Below, piece after piece: positions 26,856-36,200 of a stretch of 64,000 bases of DNA. The DNA is taken from assembly GCF_014204495.1 (NCBI RefSeq), contig NZ_JACHLN010000001.1, positions 1,240,001 to 1,304,000 of the forward strand, written 5' to 3'. Positions within the stretch are counted from its first letter, which is position 1, and each line of letters opens with the position of its first letter. Under the pieces are notes generated by a model. That model was given only the letters and a program-made list of their open reading frames with translations, ran no database searches and was not told the DNA's origin. This DNA comes from Sphingomonas kyeonggiensis. Its GTDB lineage: Bacteria > Pseudomonadota > Alphaproteobacteria > Sphingomonadales > Sphingomonadaceae. The position numbers and the translations under genes are program-made.

Positions 26856-29346
26856 CGGGTTCGGGCTCGGCGGCGCCCTTGCCGACGAACCGGCCATAGG
26901 CCCAGCCGATCCCGATCAGCGCCAGGCCCAGGCCGAGGAAGGAGAGGATGCGCAGCACCCCGTCGAGCGCGGCGGCATCGACCAGGAAAACCTTGAAGGT
27001 GGTGGCGGTGAGCAAGGCGAGGCCGAAGATGCGCAGGTCGCGGCTGCCGCCGGCAATGCCGCGCCACAGCCAGAACAGCGCCAGCGCCAGCATCGCCGCG
27101 CTGTAGCCGCCATTCTCGGCCGTGCCGATCGCGCCGGTGAGCAGGGTGCCATGCGCCGCCTGGCGCACTGCGGCGAGCAGGGCGAGGAGCGCGAGCAGCG
27201 CCGCGCCCGGTCGCCAGCGTGCCGGCAAGGTCCATAGCCAGAAGCTCGCCAGCCCGAGATGCAGCACGGCGGCATTGAGGAGCGGCAGCGGGCCGACGGA
27301 TTGCGGCTCGAACAAGGGGCTCAGCAGGAACAGGTCGAACCAGGCGATGCGGAACAGGCCGAGTGCGAGCAGCGCATGGCCGATCGCCGGGGCCTTGCCT
27401 TGGCGGAGCAGCCACCAGCCGGCGGCGAGGCTCGCCTGGCTCAGCACCGCGCGCTCGACAAAGCCCCAGGCGAGGAAGCGCGGCAGCGTCGCGATGGCGA
27501 GAGGCTGCTTGGCGACTGCATAGAGGAGGAGCACGCCCAGCGCGATTGCCGCGATCGACACGGTGCGGCGGAGGCGGCCGAAGAGGGCGGGATCGAACAG
27601 CAGGGCGATGGCCAGCGCGACGGGCAAGGCGAGCTCGCGCAGAAGCTCGGCCAGCGACGGCAGCAGCGGATAGGTTAGCCGTTCGCCGGAAAGCGAAGCG
27701 AGGACCAGCTCGCTGAGCGCACCGAGCGGCAGCGCGGCGGCGACCAGTGCCGCGGCAAGCGGATAGGCGGGCAGCGCATTGAGGCGGGGTGCACGGATCT
27801 TGCGCGCCCACCAGGCCAGTGCGGCGGCGACCAGGGTGAGCGGTAGCGACAACCAGTCGCCTGGGACGAACTGGCCCAGCCCGAGCCCGGCCAGGAATGC
27901 CGCCACAGCGGTGGCCGCGACCAGCATCGGATTGCCGGTCTCCGATCGGGTCCGCCAGGCGAGGCTGAACGTCGCGATTGCGGCGAGCAGCTCGACAATG
28001 CCCCAGGCCTCGGCGGGAAGCAGCACGGGTGCGCGCAGATGGGCGAGAAGGAGCGGTCCGGCGGTACCGAGCAGCGCGATCGCCGCCCAGATCGGATGGC
28101 GGCGCGCGAGGATATGGCCTGGAAACGCGAAGAGCGCGGTAGCCAGGATTGCCGCGATGGGGGTGAAGCCGCGGTCGGGCAGCCCGATCGCCAGCATCTC
28201 CAGCACGAGCAGCAGGGCAAGGGCGGCGAGCGCGCCGGGCAGATAGACGGCGTCCCGCCAGGCGAGGATCAGCGCCGCGCCGGCCAGGACGAGGTAGAAG
28301 CTCCAGGCCAGCCAGCCGAAATCGAGCGCCGGGGCGAGGATCGCGAGCTGCAGGCAGCCGGCCACGAGCGGCGCGAGGCGGAGCCAGCGATTGCCGGCAC
28401 CGGTGGCCGGTAGCGCGGCGCTCGCGCCGATGGCGAGCAGCATGGTGAAGCCGCCGACCGCGGAGAGATCGTCGCTGCGGGTCACCAGCATCGCGATCAG
28501 GAAGTTGATCCAGGCAAAGCCCGCAACGCAGGCGGCAAGCGCCAGCCAGGCCCAGCCGCGATGGATGGCGAGGCCGAACAGCGCGGCGGTGAACAGTCCA
28601 AGATAGACGAGCAGCGGCCCGATCCCCGCGGCGTCGAAGCCGGCGACCATCGGGGCCGCGAAGCCGCCGACCAGCGCCATCACCGCGGTTGGCGGGCCAT
28701 GGCGCAGGGCCAGCGCGAGCGCGCCTCCGGTGACCAGCAGGACCAGCAGGAAGGCAGTGAGCGGTGTGATCAGGTGGTAGAGCGCGGCCGCCATGTAGAG
28801 CGTGCCGTAGAGGCTGGCGATGCCGGCCCCGGCCAGCGCCTGGGCAACGCGCGGATCGTCCGCGGTGGCGGGCAGCCGCCGGGTCGCTTCGCTGCCCGCG
28901 ATCAAGGCGAGGCCGAACAGGGCGGCGAGCAACGTCCGTGTCGAGGGGCCGAGCAAGCCGCTCTCGATCGAGTAGCGGACCAGGAAGAAGCCCGCGAGCA
29001 CCAGTGCCGCGCCGCCGATCCAGATCGGCAGCTTGCCACCGATCAGCGTCTCCAGGCTGAACTGCGGGAGGGGGCGGGATTCGGAAGCGGGCCGCTGAGG
29101 CTCGGGCCCGGATCTGGCGGCACGCTCCGGCGCCGGCTCGGCGACCATGACCGGCGCTTCGGCCGTTCGATGACGTGCCGCCGCGGGCGAGGCCGGGCGG
29201 ACGGGCGGCTCGCCCGCGCCTTCCTCGAGCGCAACGATCCGCGATTCGACACGGCGCAGTTCTTGTTCCAGAAAGGCCATGCGCCGCAGCACGATATAAA
29301 AGGCCGCAGCCGCGCCCAGCGCGAGGAGAAGGGTGAGACCAATCAC
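26848..29346 (-). CDS. DUF2339 large multi-pass membrane protein
   Basis: The 832-residue protein opens with a transmembrane helix (LTLLLALGAAAAFYIVLRRM), then a short coiled coil (LEQELRRVESRIVALEEG), a Pro/Ala linker, and about twenty or more hydrophobic helices. The segment LETLIGGKLPIWIGGAALVL after the linker is the DUF2339 hallmark. Function unknown; probably inner membrane. GTG start. Length is typical for the family. Confidence 0.87.
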   Translation of the reverse strand: MIGLTLLLALGAAAAFYIVLRRMAFLEQELRRVESRIVALEEGAGEPPVRPASPAAARHRTAEAPVMVAEPAPERAARSGPEPQRPASESRPLPQFSLETLIGGKLPIWIGGAALVLAGFFLVRYSIESGLLGPSTRTLLAALFGLALIAGSEATRRLPATADDPRVAQALAGAGIASLYGTLYMAAALYHLITPLTAFLLVLLVTGGALALALRHGPPTAVMALVGGFAAPMVAGFDAAGIGPLLVYLGLFTAALFGLAIHRGWAWLALAACVAGFAWINFLIAMLVTRSDDLSAVGGFTMLLAIGASAALPATGAGNRWLRLAPLVAGCLQLAILAPALDFGWLAWSFYLVLAGAALILAWRDAVYLPGALAALALLLVLEMLAIGLPDRGFTPIAAILATALFAFPGHILARRHPIWAAIALLGTAGPLLLAHLRAPVLLPAEAWGIVELLAAIATFSLAWRTRSETGNPMLVAATAVAAFLAGLGLGQFVPGDWLSLPLTLVAAALAWWARKIRAPRLNALPAYPLAAALVAAALPLGALSELVLASLSGERLTYPLLPSLAELLRELALPVALAIALLFDPALFGRLRRTVSIAAIALGVLLLYAVAKQPLAIATLPRFLAWGFVERAVLSQASLAAGWWLLRQGKAPAIGHALLALGLFRIAWFDLFLLSPLFEPQSVGPLPLLNAAVLHLGLASFWLWTLPARWRPGAALLALLALLAAVRQAAHGTLLTGAIGTAENGGYSAAMLALALFWLWRGIAGGSRDLRIFGLALLTATTFKVFLVDAAALDGVLRILSFLGLGLALIGIGWAYGRFVGKGAAEPEPAI

Positions 29347-29449
29347 TCACCCGATCCTTGCACAGTGGAGCGCACCTGTCGCGCACAACCCGGTTGCCCC
29401 GTGCAACCGATCGGATAGGCCTTTTGCCAAAAGCCTGGGAGAGGTTGGC

Positions 29450-30124
29450 ATGATCGTGTTTGGTTCGACGCTTTCGCCCTATGTGCGCAAGGTCATGGTG
29501 TTCGGTGCTGAGAAGGGCCTGGAACTCGAGTTGCAGCCCGCCGGAATGGGGCGCGGGAGCCCGGAATTCATGGCCGCCAGCCCGTTCGGCAAGATGCCGG
29601 GCTTCAAGGACGGCGATTTCCTGATCTCGGACAGTTCGGCGATCGTCGCCTATCTCGATGCCAAATATCCCGAGCCCAGCCTGATCCCCGCCGAGCCGCG
29701 GGCCCGCGCCCGCACGATCTGGTTCGACGAACTCGCCGACACGATCATGATGGCGGCCGGGAGCGCGATCTTCGGCCAGCGCTTCGTACGCCCGCGCGTG
29801 CTCAAGATGGAATGCGACCATGAGGCGGCCGACGCCGCCGAGCGCGACCTGATGCCGCCGATCCTGGCCTATCTGGAGGGCGCGATCCCCGCGAGCGGGT
29901 TCCTGGTCGACGATCGGCTGACGCTGGCGGACATCGCCGTGGCCAGCCCGCTGGCGACGCTGGGCTGTATCGGCGTGACGGTCGATTCGGCACGCTATCC
30001 GCGGCTCGCCGCCTGGGTTGCCTCGATGCATGCCCGGCCGAGCTTCGCGGCGATCATTACGCGCGACCGCGCCATGGTCGACGCAATGGGCGGGCCCGTG
30101 CCGCGCGAGGCGGTTGCCGGCTAG
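29450..30124 (+). CDS. Glutathione S-transferase family protein
   Basis: The 224-residue protein has an N-terminal thioredoxin-like domain (MIVFGSTLSPYVRKVMVFG; MPGFKDGDFLISDSSAIVAY with the SSAI glutathione-binding turn) and a C-terminal helical domain (GFLVDDRLTLADIAVASPL). The serine in TLSPYVRK is the likely thiol-activating residue. It may conjugate or reduce substrates using glutathione; the specific substrate is unknown. The start matches the conserved domain start. Confidence 0.9.
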   Translation: MIVFGSTLSPYVRKVMVFGAEKGLELELQPAGMGRGSPEFMAASPFGKMPGFKDGDFLISDSSAIVAYLDAKYPEPSLIPAEPRARARTIWFDELADTIMMAAGSAIFGQRFVRPRVLKMECDHEAADAAERDLMPPILAYLEGAIPASGFLVDDRLTLADIAVASPLATLGCIGVTVDSARYPRLAAWVASMHARPSFAAIITRDRAMVDAMGGPVPREAVAG

Positions 30125-30168
30125 GGTTGGACCTAGCCAGCGTCGCGCGGCGCGCCTATCTGGGCGCC

Positions 30169-31107
30169 ATGCGGTTCGCCTTCATCAAATGCCATGGCTC
30201 GGGGAACGACTTTCCCCTGATCGACGCACGCGCGCTCACCCTGTCCGACGCGGACTGGGCGGGCGTGGCGCGTGCGCTCGCCGATCGTGCCGGGCCGGTG
30301 GGCGGCGACGGGCTGCTGCTGCTCACCGCGGGCGACGATGCCGGGCATGATTTCGGCATGCGCATGTTCAATTCGGACGGATCGGAGGCGGAGACCTGCC
30401 TCAACGGGCTGCGCTGCACCGCGCGGCTGGGCTTCGAGCTGCTCGGGCTCGACCATGCCCGGGTGCGGCTGAAGACGAGCAGCGCGGAGGTCGCGCGCGC
30501 CGAGCCGCTGGCGCCCGGCGTGGTGACGATCCGCGAGACCGCCGGGCCGGCGTCGACGCGCACCGCCGATGTCGGGCTGCGGGTGGCGGCGGCGGAGATC
30601 ATCGACGCGCCGATCCCCGGGCTGCCGAGCGCGCGCGCCTTCACCGCGATCGCGATGCCCAACCCGCATCTGGTCACATTTGTTGAATCGGTTGATGAAG
30701 CCGAGCTGGTCGCGCTCGGCGACTGGTGCGAGGCGGGGCCCGAACTGATCCCGGCCCGCGCGAATGTCTCCTTCGTCGAAGTGCGCGGGCAGGACCTGTT
30801 CGTGCGCACCTATGAGCGCGGCGTCGGGCTGACCGACAGCTGCGGCAGCGCGATGGCGTCTTCGGTCTATGCCGCGGGCCGCACCGGGCGGGTGCCGTTC
30901 GGCACCGTGATGAAGGTGTTCAACAAGGGCGGGCTGGTGATGGGATCGTCCGATGCGGACGGCATGGTCACCATCCGCGGCAACGCGACCTTCCTCTACG
31001 ACGCGACGATCACCGTCGATCCGGCGGCGGGCATTGCGGAGACGCCGCTGGTCCATGCCCGGCGCGAGGACGAAGCCGCTGCCTGGGCCGCGGCGATCCC
31101 GGCCTAG
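30169..31107 (+). CDS. dapF: Diaminopimelate epimerase family protein
   Basis: The 312-residue protein has both DapF half-domains, with active-site cysteines C77 (SEAETCLNGLRC) and C225 (GVGLTDSCGSAMA). Canonical DapF reads CGNG around the first cysteine; here it is CLNG, and the second motif is TDSCGSAM instead of E-T-x-ACGSG/TG. DapF converts LL- to meso-diaminopimelate in lysine and peptidoglycan synthesis. The two cysteines are kept, so epimerase chemistry is plausible, but it may be a paralogue with a different substrate. The ATG at 30169 starts the first conserved strand. Overlaps the next (minus) gene by 4 nt at the 3' ends. Confidence 0.75.
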   Translation: MRFAFIKCHGSGNDFPLIDARALTLSDADWAGVARALADRAGPVGGDGLLLLTAGDDAGHDFGMRMFNSDGSEAETCLNGLRCTARLGFELLGLDHARVRLKTSSAEVARAEPLAPGVVTIRETAGPASTRTADVGLRVAAAEIIDAPIPGLPSARAFTAIAMPNPHLVTFVESVDEAELVALGDWCEAGPELIPARANVSFVEVRGQDLFVRTYERGVGLTDSCGSAMASSVYAAGRTGRVPFGTVMKVFNKGGLVMGSSDADGMVTIRGNATFLYDATITVDPAAGIAETPLVHARREDEAAAWAAAIPA

Positions 31108-31577
31108 GCTTCGACGAACCCCGCCAGGTTGGCGAGCGAGGATTTCAGTCCCTGGACATGATCCTGCTTGCCGATCCCCTGCGGAACATCCTCGCAGGTG
31201 ATCGCGACGCGGGTGCCGCCGTCGGCAGGCTCCAGCGTCCAGGTCATGCGCATGGTGCCGGCAAAGGCCGGGTCTTCCGAATCGAACACCGCCGCCTGGA
31301 CGATGCTCCGGCCCGGGTTCAGCGCGGTGAAGCGCACCTCGACGACATCGGCATTTTCGGAGGTCTTGCCCGGTGCGTCCTGTTCGGGATCGTCATAGGA
31401 CAGCGCCATGCGATAGCCGCCGCCCGGCCGCGCATCGAATGCCAGCATCTCGCCGGTCATCCCTTCGGGCGGGAGCCAGCGCACCAGCTCCGCGGGATCG
31501 ATGAAGGCGCGCCAGATCCGGCTGGCCGGCGCCTTGATCAGCCGGGAAGCGCGATCGGTGCGCGAGACCGTCCTCAC
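31104..31577 (-). CDS. SRPBCC (AHSA1-like) family protein
   Basis: The 157-residue protein shows the START/SRPBCC pattern of small ligand-binding proteins: IKAPASRIWRAFIDPAELVR, then GGGYRMALSYDD and TMRMTWTLEPADGGTRVAIT, closing with a C-terminal helix (GLKSSLANLAGFVEA). Related to AHSA1 domain proteins; ligand unknown. The GTG start overlaps the dihydroorotase stop (GTGA), so the two are co-translated. Confidence 0.87.
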   Translation of the reverse strand: MRTVSRTDRASRLIKAPASRIWRAFIDPAELVRWLPPEGMTGEMLAFDARPGGGYRMALSYDDPEQDAPGKTSENADVVEVRFTALNPGRSIVQAAVFDSEDPAFAGTMRMTWTLEPADGGTRVAITCEDVPQGIGKQDHVQGLKSSLANLAGFVEA

Positions 31578-32896
31578 CCGAACTCCACGGCCTCGAAGCG
31601 CACCGGCCGGCCGATCGCCCGGTTGGCGAGCTCGGCTTCCCACATCACCCGGTGGCCGCGCACGATCGTGCCGATCGGCTTGCCGGTCAGCTGCTTGCCG
31701 GTGAAGGGGGACCAGCCGCAGCGCGAGGCGAGCCAGCTTTCCTCGATCGTCCAGCGTGCCTTGAGGTCGACCACGGTGAAATCGGCGTCATAGCCGACCG
31801 CGATGCGGCCCTTGCCGGCGATGCCGAAGATGCGCTGCGGACCGGCGCTGGTCAGGTCGATCACCCGCTGCAGCGTAGTGCGGCCCTCGGCGACATGGTT
31901 GAGCATCAGCGGCAGCAGCGTCTGCACGCCGGGCATGCCGCTGGGGCTGTCGGGATAGGGCTTGGCCTTTTCCTCGCGGGTGTGCGGCGCGTGATCCGAG
32001 CCCAGCACATCGGGCACGCCCTGGTTGAGCCAGTGCCACAGCCCGTCGCGGTGCGCCGCCGAGCGGATCGGCGGGTTCATCTGCGCGAAGGTGCCGATCG
32101 TGGGATAGGCTTCCTCGCCCGCCAGCGTCAGGTGCTGCGGGGTGACTTCGCAGGTGGCGATGTCCTTGTGCTGGCCCAGCAGCTCCAGCTCGGCCGGAGT
32201 CGTCACGTGGAGGACGTGGATCCGCCGCCGCGCCGCGCGGGCAAGGCCGAGGATGCGGCGGGTGGCGAGCATCGCGCTCTCGTCGTCGCGCCACACCGGA
32301 TGGCTGGAAGGATCGCCGGGGACGCGCTCGCCGAGGCGATCCTGCATGCGGAACTCGTCCTCGGCATGGATCGCGACGCGGCGATGGCCCGAGGCGAGCA
32401 CGCGCGCGAGATTGGCGTCGTCCGACACGAGCAGGTCGCCGGTCGAGGCGCCCATGAAGATCTTCACGCCTGCCGTGCCGGGCAGGCGCTCGAGCTCGGC
32501 GAGATGCTCGGCATTGTTGTTGGTCGCGCCGACATAGAAGGCGTGGTCGCACCACATGCGATCCTTCGCCCGGGCGAGCTTGTCCTGCACCGCCTCGGCC
32601 GAATCGGTGTTGGGCTTGGTGTTCGGCATCTCGAACACTGCGGTCACGCCGCCGAGCACTGCCGCGCGCGCGCCGCTTTCCAGGTCTTCCTTGGCCTCGA
32701 GGCCCGGTTCGCGGAAATGGACCTGGCTGTCGATCACGCCGGGCAGCACGTCGAGGCCGGTACAGTCGATCGTCTCGCCGGCTTCCAGCACGCCGCCGAT
32801 CGCGACGATGCGGCCGTCCTTCACACCCACATCGGTTTCGGCAGGACCACCGGGCAGGTGCACGCGACCGCCCTTGAGCTTCAGATCGACAATCAT
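31574..32896 (-). CDS. pyrC: Dihydroorotase (amidohydrolase family)
   Basis: The 440-residue TIM-barrel amidohydrolase shows PGVIDSQVHFREPGLEAKED, AVFEMPNTKP, IHAEDE, LHVTTPAEL and the catalytic Asp in GSDHAPHTREEK. It should convert carbamoyl-aspartate to dihydroorotate in pyrimidine synthesis. In place of the usual H-x-H metal pair it has Q58-V-H60. The same Gln variant is, as I recall, seen in other alphaproteobacterial members, so it may be a clade feature. Divergent from ygfZ by 47 nt. Confidence 0.85.
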   Translation of the reverse strand: MIVDLKLKGGRVHLPGGPAETDVGVKDGRIVAIGGVLEAGETIDCTGLDVLPGVIDSQVHFREPGLEAKEDLESGARAAVLGGVTAVFEMPNTKPNTDSAEAVQDKLARAKDRMWCDHAFYVGATNNNAEHLAELERLPGTAGVKIFMGASTGDLLVSDDANLARVLASGHRRVAIHAEDEFRMQDRLGERVPGDPSSHPVWRDDESAMLATRRILGLARAARRRIHVLHVTTPAELELLGQHKDIATCEVTPQHLTLAGEEAYPTIGTFAQMNPPIRSAAHRDGLWHWLNQGVPDVLGSDHAPHTREEKAKPYPDSPSGMPGVQTLLPLMLNHVAEGRTTLQRVIDLTSAGPQRIFGIAGKGRIAVGYDADFTVVDLKARWTIEESWLASRCGWSPFTGKQLTGKPIGTIVRGHRVMWEAELANRAIGRPVRFEAVEFG

Positions 32897-32943
32897 ATTC
32901 CGCGCCTCTTCCGTCGCCCCCGGCCACCCCCTACCTGTTCGGC

Positions 32944-33675
32944 ATGACCGATACCAGCACCAGACTAGCCGACCGCGCCCTGATCCGCATTTCGGGTGAG
33001 GATGTTCGTGGATTCCTCCAGGGGCTGGTGACGCAGGACATGGCGGGCGTCACGCCGGAGACACCGCAATGGGCAGCCTTGCTGACGCCGCAGGGCAAGG
33101 CGCTGTTCGATTTCATCCTCTGGGCGGACAGAGATTCGATCCTGGTCGATTGCGAAGCGACGCAGCGCGAGGCGCTGGTACGCCGGTTGAGCATCTACCG
33201 GCTGCGCCGCCCGATAACGATCGAGCCGGTGGAGGGTGGGGTGCATTGGTCGCCGAAGGCCGGGCAAGGCGTCCCCGATCCGCGCCTCGCGGCGCTTGGT
33301 TATCGCTGGCTGGGCTCGGTGGAGGGTGATGAAGCTAGTGGTTGGCGGGAGCATCGCCTGCGCCTCGGTGTCACCGAAGGGGTCGAGGAACTGGGCCAGG
33401 ACAAGACGCTCTGGCTCGAATGCAATGCCGGCGAGCTCGGCGGCGTCAGCTTCACCAAGGGCTGTTATGTCGGCCAGGAGAACACTGCGCGCATGCATTA
33501 TCGCGCCAAGGTCAATCGCCGGCTTGTGGTCACGCCGCTGGGCGAGCCGGGCGACCGGACGCGTATCGCCTATCCGGATCTTGGCCTGATGGTGGAATTG
33601 CGCCGGGTGGAGTCGCTTGGCGATGCGCTGATGCCGCAGTGGCTGGCGGCAGCGCTGCAGGCGGACGCGAGCTAG
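32944..33675 (+). CDS. ygfZ: YgfZ/GcvT-like folate-binding protein
   Basis: The 243-residue protein begins with ALIRISGEDVRGFLQGLVTQ and carries the family signature KGCYVGQE with Cys174. YgfZ is a tetrahydrofolate-dependent factor for assembly or repair of certain iron-sulfur clusters. The length is short but complete for the alphaproteobacterial type. The stop overlaps the stop region of the convergent PhyH gene. Confidence 0.9.
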   Translation: MTDTSTRLADRALIRISGEDVRGFLQGLVTQDMAGVTPETPQWAALLTPQGKALFDFILWADRDSILVDCEATQREALVRRLSIYRLRRPITIEPVEGGVHWSPKAGQGVPDPRLAALGYRWLGSVEGDEASGWREHRLRLGVTEGVEELGQDKTLWLECNAGELGGVSFTKGCYVGQENTARMHYRAKVNRRLVVTPLGEPGDRTRIAYPDLGLMVELRRVESLGDALMPQWLAAALQADAS

Positions 33676-34349
33676 ATTCCCAGCCAGGACAGCCCACCGG
33701 GGAGAGCCGTTGCGGCGTAGTCGACCTGCAGCACGCGGCGGCGTTTCGGTCGCGTGGCGGCATTCGAGGCATGGAGAATCGGCGTCGCATACGCCCAGAT
33801 ATCGCCCGGTTCAGCCACGCAGGCATGGATGCCATGGGCTGCCACCATGCGCTCGATGTCGCTCTCCGCAACCAGGGTTCGATGCGATCCGGGCGCGACC
33901 AGCAAGGGAGCATTGTCGAGCGGTACCGGATCCAGGTGGACGCGCAGCGTCAGCATTCCGGCAAGCAATGCGAATGGTGGCGCGACATGGTGCATGCCGT
34001 GCTTGATCGTCCACGGGCCGAAGCCGGGGACATCGCAGCGTGCGGTGACGGCGATGGTGCGGTCCTGATGCCAGCCCAGGGCCCAGTTGGTGCGGTCATT
34101 CTTGTCGAACAGGATAGCGCGAACAGGCTGGGTATCCGGGCCGAGCCATCTCGCGGCGATTCGCCCGATTGTGCCTTGCGCTTCAAGCAGGTCTGGCAGG
34201 TCCGTGATCTCGCGAAGGCGTAGCCCGGGGCGATCGACGGGCAGGCCGGCGAGCGCGGCTTCGATTCTGTCTCGTGCCGCCAGCGCCGCACCGCGCAAAT
34301 GCTCGGCGCCATCGCGCTCCAGGGAAAGGGGCATCGCCGAATCGATCAT
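33672..34349 (-). CDS. Phytanoyl-CoA dioxygenase (PhyH) family protein
   Basis: The 225-residue protein has the Fe(II)/2-oxoglutarate dioxygenase facial triad: H-x-D in WHQDRTIAV and the distal His in ATPILHASNAA, with an Arg (KRRRVLQVDYA) for 2-oxoglutarate. Substrate unknown. The start is uncertain: ATG at 34349 is used, ATG at 34373 and ATG at 34334 are alternatives, none with a strong ribosome binding site. It is read towards ygfZ (convergent). Confidence 0.82.
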   Translation of the reverse strand: MIDSAMPLSLERDGAEHLRGAALAARDRIEAALAGLPVDRPGLRLREITDLPDLLEAQGTIGRIAARWLGPDTQPVRAILFDKNDRTNWALGWHQDRTIAVTARCDVPGFGPWTIKHGMHHVAPPFALLAGMLTLRVHLDPVPLDNAPLLVAPGSHRTLVAESDIERMVAAHGIHACVAEPGDIWAYATPILHASNAATRPKRRRVLQVDYAATALPGGLSWLGI

Positions 34350-34392
34350 CTGGATCGAGCTAGTGCGCCTCATGCCCGGGGCGCAACCGCCC

Positions 34393-34425
34393 AAAGAAAA
34401 AGGGAGGCCGGTTTCCCGACCTCCC
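34393..34425 (-). terminator. Rho-independent terminator of the OmpA gene
   Basis: On the minus strand a stem GGGAGGTCGG/CCGGCCTCCC (one G-T type pair) with a GAAA loop is followed by TTTTTCTTT. It lies about 33 nt after the OmpA stop at 34458. Confidence 0.85.
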
Positions 34426-34457
34426 CAATTCTGTCAGTCCCTTGGGACCGGTCTGGC

Positions 34458-35591
34458 TTAGTAGCCCGAACCCGGACCGTAGGTGACTTCCACGCGACGG
34501 TTCTGCAGCTCGCGAACGCCGTCGGCGGTCTCGACGCGCGGCTTGCTCTCACCGAATGCTTCGGTCGAGATCGCACCGGCACCGATGCCACGAGCGGTCA
34601 GGTAAGCCTTCACCGAATCAGCGCGACGCTGCGACAGGCCAACGTTGTAGCTGGCCGAGCCCGAGCGGTCGGCGTGGCCGGCCAGCATGACCTGCGCGTT
34701 ACCGCAGTTCTGGTAGTTGCTGATGGCGTTGTCGAGGATGCTCGCGGCTTCCGGCGTGATGTCCGACTTATCCCAGTCGAAGAACACGATGTACGGTCCC
34801 GGGGTGCAGACGACGGTCGGCGTCGGGGTCGGTTCCGGAGTCGGGGTCCAGGTCGGCGTCGGAGTGGGCTCCGGCGTCGGCGTCGGGGTCGGCTCGGGAG
34901 CCGGCGCACCGAAGTTGAAGGTCAGACCGCCGAGGATCGAGTGCGAACGGAACCGACCGTTGAGGGTGCGGCCCGAAGCATCCACCAGCGCGGTGGTCGA
35001 GCTGTTGAAGAAGCGATACTTCAGCGACACGTCGATCGAGTCCGACAGCGGAGCGCGAATGCCGGCGAGAGCCTGCCACGCGAACACGGTGTCCGAATCG
35101 TTCAGCGAGTCCTGATAGCTGTTCAGAGCGAGCTTGCTCTTGACGCGCGCGACACCGACACCAGCGCCGACGAAGCCCTGAACGCCATCATCGTCACCGA
35201 AGTCGAGCAGGCCGTTCACCATGAAGCTCAGGGCCGAAGTGCGGCCACCGGCATAGGCGTAGTTGCCCGGAGCGGCGTTGACGGCAGCGCCGGCAGCGGT
35301 GCGGACCGGCATCGTCACGGTGCTGACGATACGATTGACCGAAGCCTCGCGATAGCCAACTTCGGCTTCCGCACGGAACGGACCGAAGTCGTAACCGACG
35401 GTTGCGTCAGCGTCCCAGCCAGCCTTGTGGTGCGCAGTCACGACATCCTTGGCAGCGCCGATGTCGAACTTGATGTCTTCGACGAGCATAGCGCCGCCTT
35501 CGACACCCACATACCACGCATCGTCGCGGGCGAGGGCGGGCGTGCTCAGCGCGGTGGTCGCAAGTGCCAGAATTACGGCAAGCTTCCGCAT
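34458..35591 (-). CDS. OmpA-family outer membrane protein
   Basis: The 377-residue protein has a signal peptide ([21 protein letters not shown]), an eight-stranded-type beta-barrel region (about 22-230), a Pro/Thr/Glu linker (about 232-262) and a C-terminal OmpA peptidoglycan-binding domain ([47 protein letters not shown]). It should anchor the outer membrane to peptidoglycan. AAAGGGGA precedes the ATG. Typical length for sphingomonad OmpA proteins. Confidence 0.94.
   Translation of the reverse strand: MRKLAVILALATTALSTPALARDDAWYVGVEGGAMLVEDIKFDIGAAKDVVTAHHKAGWDADATVGYDFGPFRAEAEVGYREASVNRIVSTVTMPVRTAAGAAVNAAPGNYAYAGGRTSALSFMVNGLLDFGDDDGVQGFVGAGVGVARVKSKLALNSYQDSLNDSDTVFAWQALAGIRAPLSDSIDVSLKYRFFNSSTTALVDASGRTLNGRFRSHSILGGLTFNFGAPAPEPTPTPTPEPTPTPTWTPTPEPTPTPTVVCTPGPYIVFFDWDKSDITPEAASILDNAISNYQNCGNAQVMLAGHADRSGSASYNVGLSQRRADSVKAYLTARGIGAGAISTEAFGESKPRVETADGVRELQNRRVEVTYGPGSGY
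34808..34905 (-). repeat. Short tandem repeats encoding a Pro-Thr-rich linker in OmpA
   Basis: Degenerate 6- to 12-nt units encode repeated [11 protein letters not shown] residues joining the barrel to the peptidoglycan-binding domain. Linker length may vary between strains through slippage. Confidence 0.7.
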
Positions 35592-35699
35592 CTTAATCCC
35601 CTTTCATGATTGTCACTACGGACAGCGAAAAACTCAGTACCGAAACGAAAGTTTCTGCGCAAGCGCACAAATCCGGGGACTGTTGCAGGAACGTCACAG

Positions 35700-36200
35700 T
35701 CAGCCGGAATGGATCAGGCCATGCGCACGCAATGCAACGATCACCGCAGAAATTGCGGCCCGCGCTGGCGCATCAACCACCGTCCCGCCTTCTGGTTCCG
35801 CAATTTCCGGCATTTGCGCGCCGACCACCTGTTGCCCTTCGACGACAAGCCGACCATGCGCTTCGCCTTGGTGCCATTCGCCGTTGCGGAATAGGGCATA
35901 TCCGGCACCGTGGCCAAGCCATAGGCGCATGCCTTCGCGCGGAGTTGCGAAGCGCCAGCCGCCCTCCGTCCAGCCGGCGACGTCACCGCCATGACCTGAC
36001 CAGGCCCCCATCGGCGCGGTACCCACGATCCAGCACTGGCCGGGAGCGGGGGTTTCCGGAGCGATGTTCAGGTCCATTGCCTCGGCCGTCGCCTGGACCA
36101 GCAGGTCGAGCCGGACAAGCGCTTCATTGTGATGGATTTCCTTCTGCGCCTGCCCGGCGTCGAGCAGCGGCAGGGCGAGTCGGCTGGTGATCTCGGTCAT
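35700..36200 (-). CDS. DUF2793 domain-containing protein (GTA/phage-associated)
   Basis: The 166-residue protein opens with TSRLALPLLDAGQAQKEIHH and shows NEALVRLDLLVQA and PGQCWIVG, the DUF2793 pattern found at the 3' end of alphaproteobacterial GTA and prophage tail clusters. It may be a tail-fibre or host-recognition element. The ATG overlaps the stop of the tail-protein remnant (ATGA). The gene looks intact, with no disabling change seen. Confidence 0.85.
   Translation of the reverse strand: MTEITSRLALPLLDAGQAQKEIHHNEALVRLDLLVQATAEAMDLNIAPETPAPGQCWIVGTAPMGAWSGHGGDVAGWTEGGWRFATPREGMRLWLGHGAGYALFRNGEWHQGEAHGRLVVEGQQVVGAQMPEIAEPEGGTVVDAPARAAISAVIVALRAHGLIHSG

Noticed and set aside
26840..30031. 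1063-codon minus-strand open frame
   Set aside because: Out-of-phase shadow of the DUF2339 gene and antisense to the GST gene; very Arg-rich.
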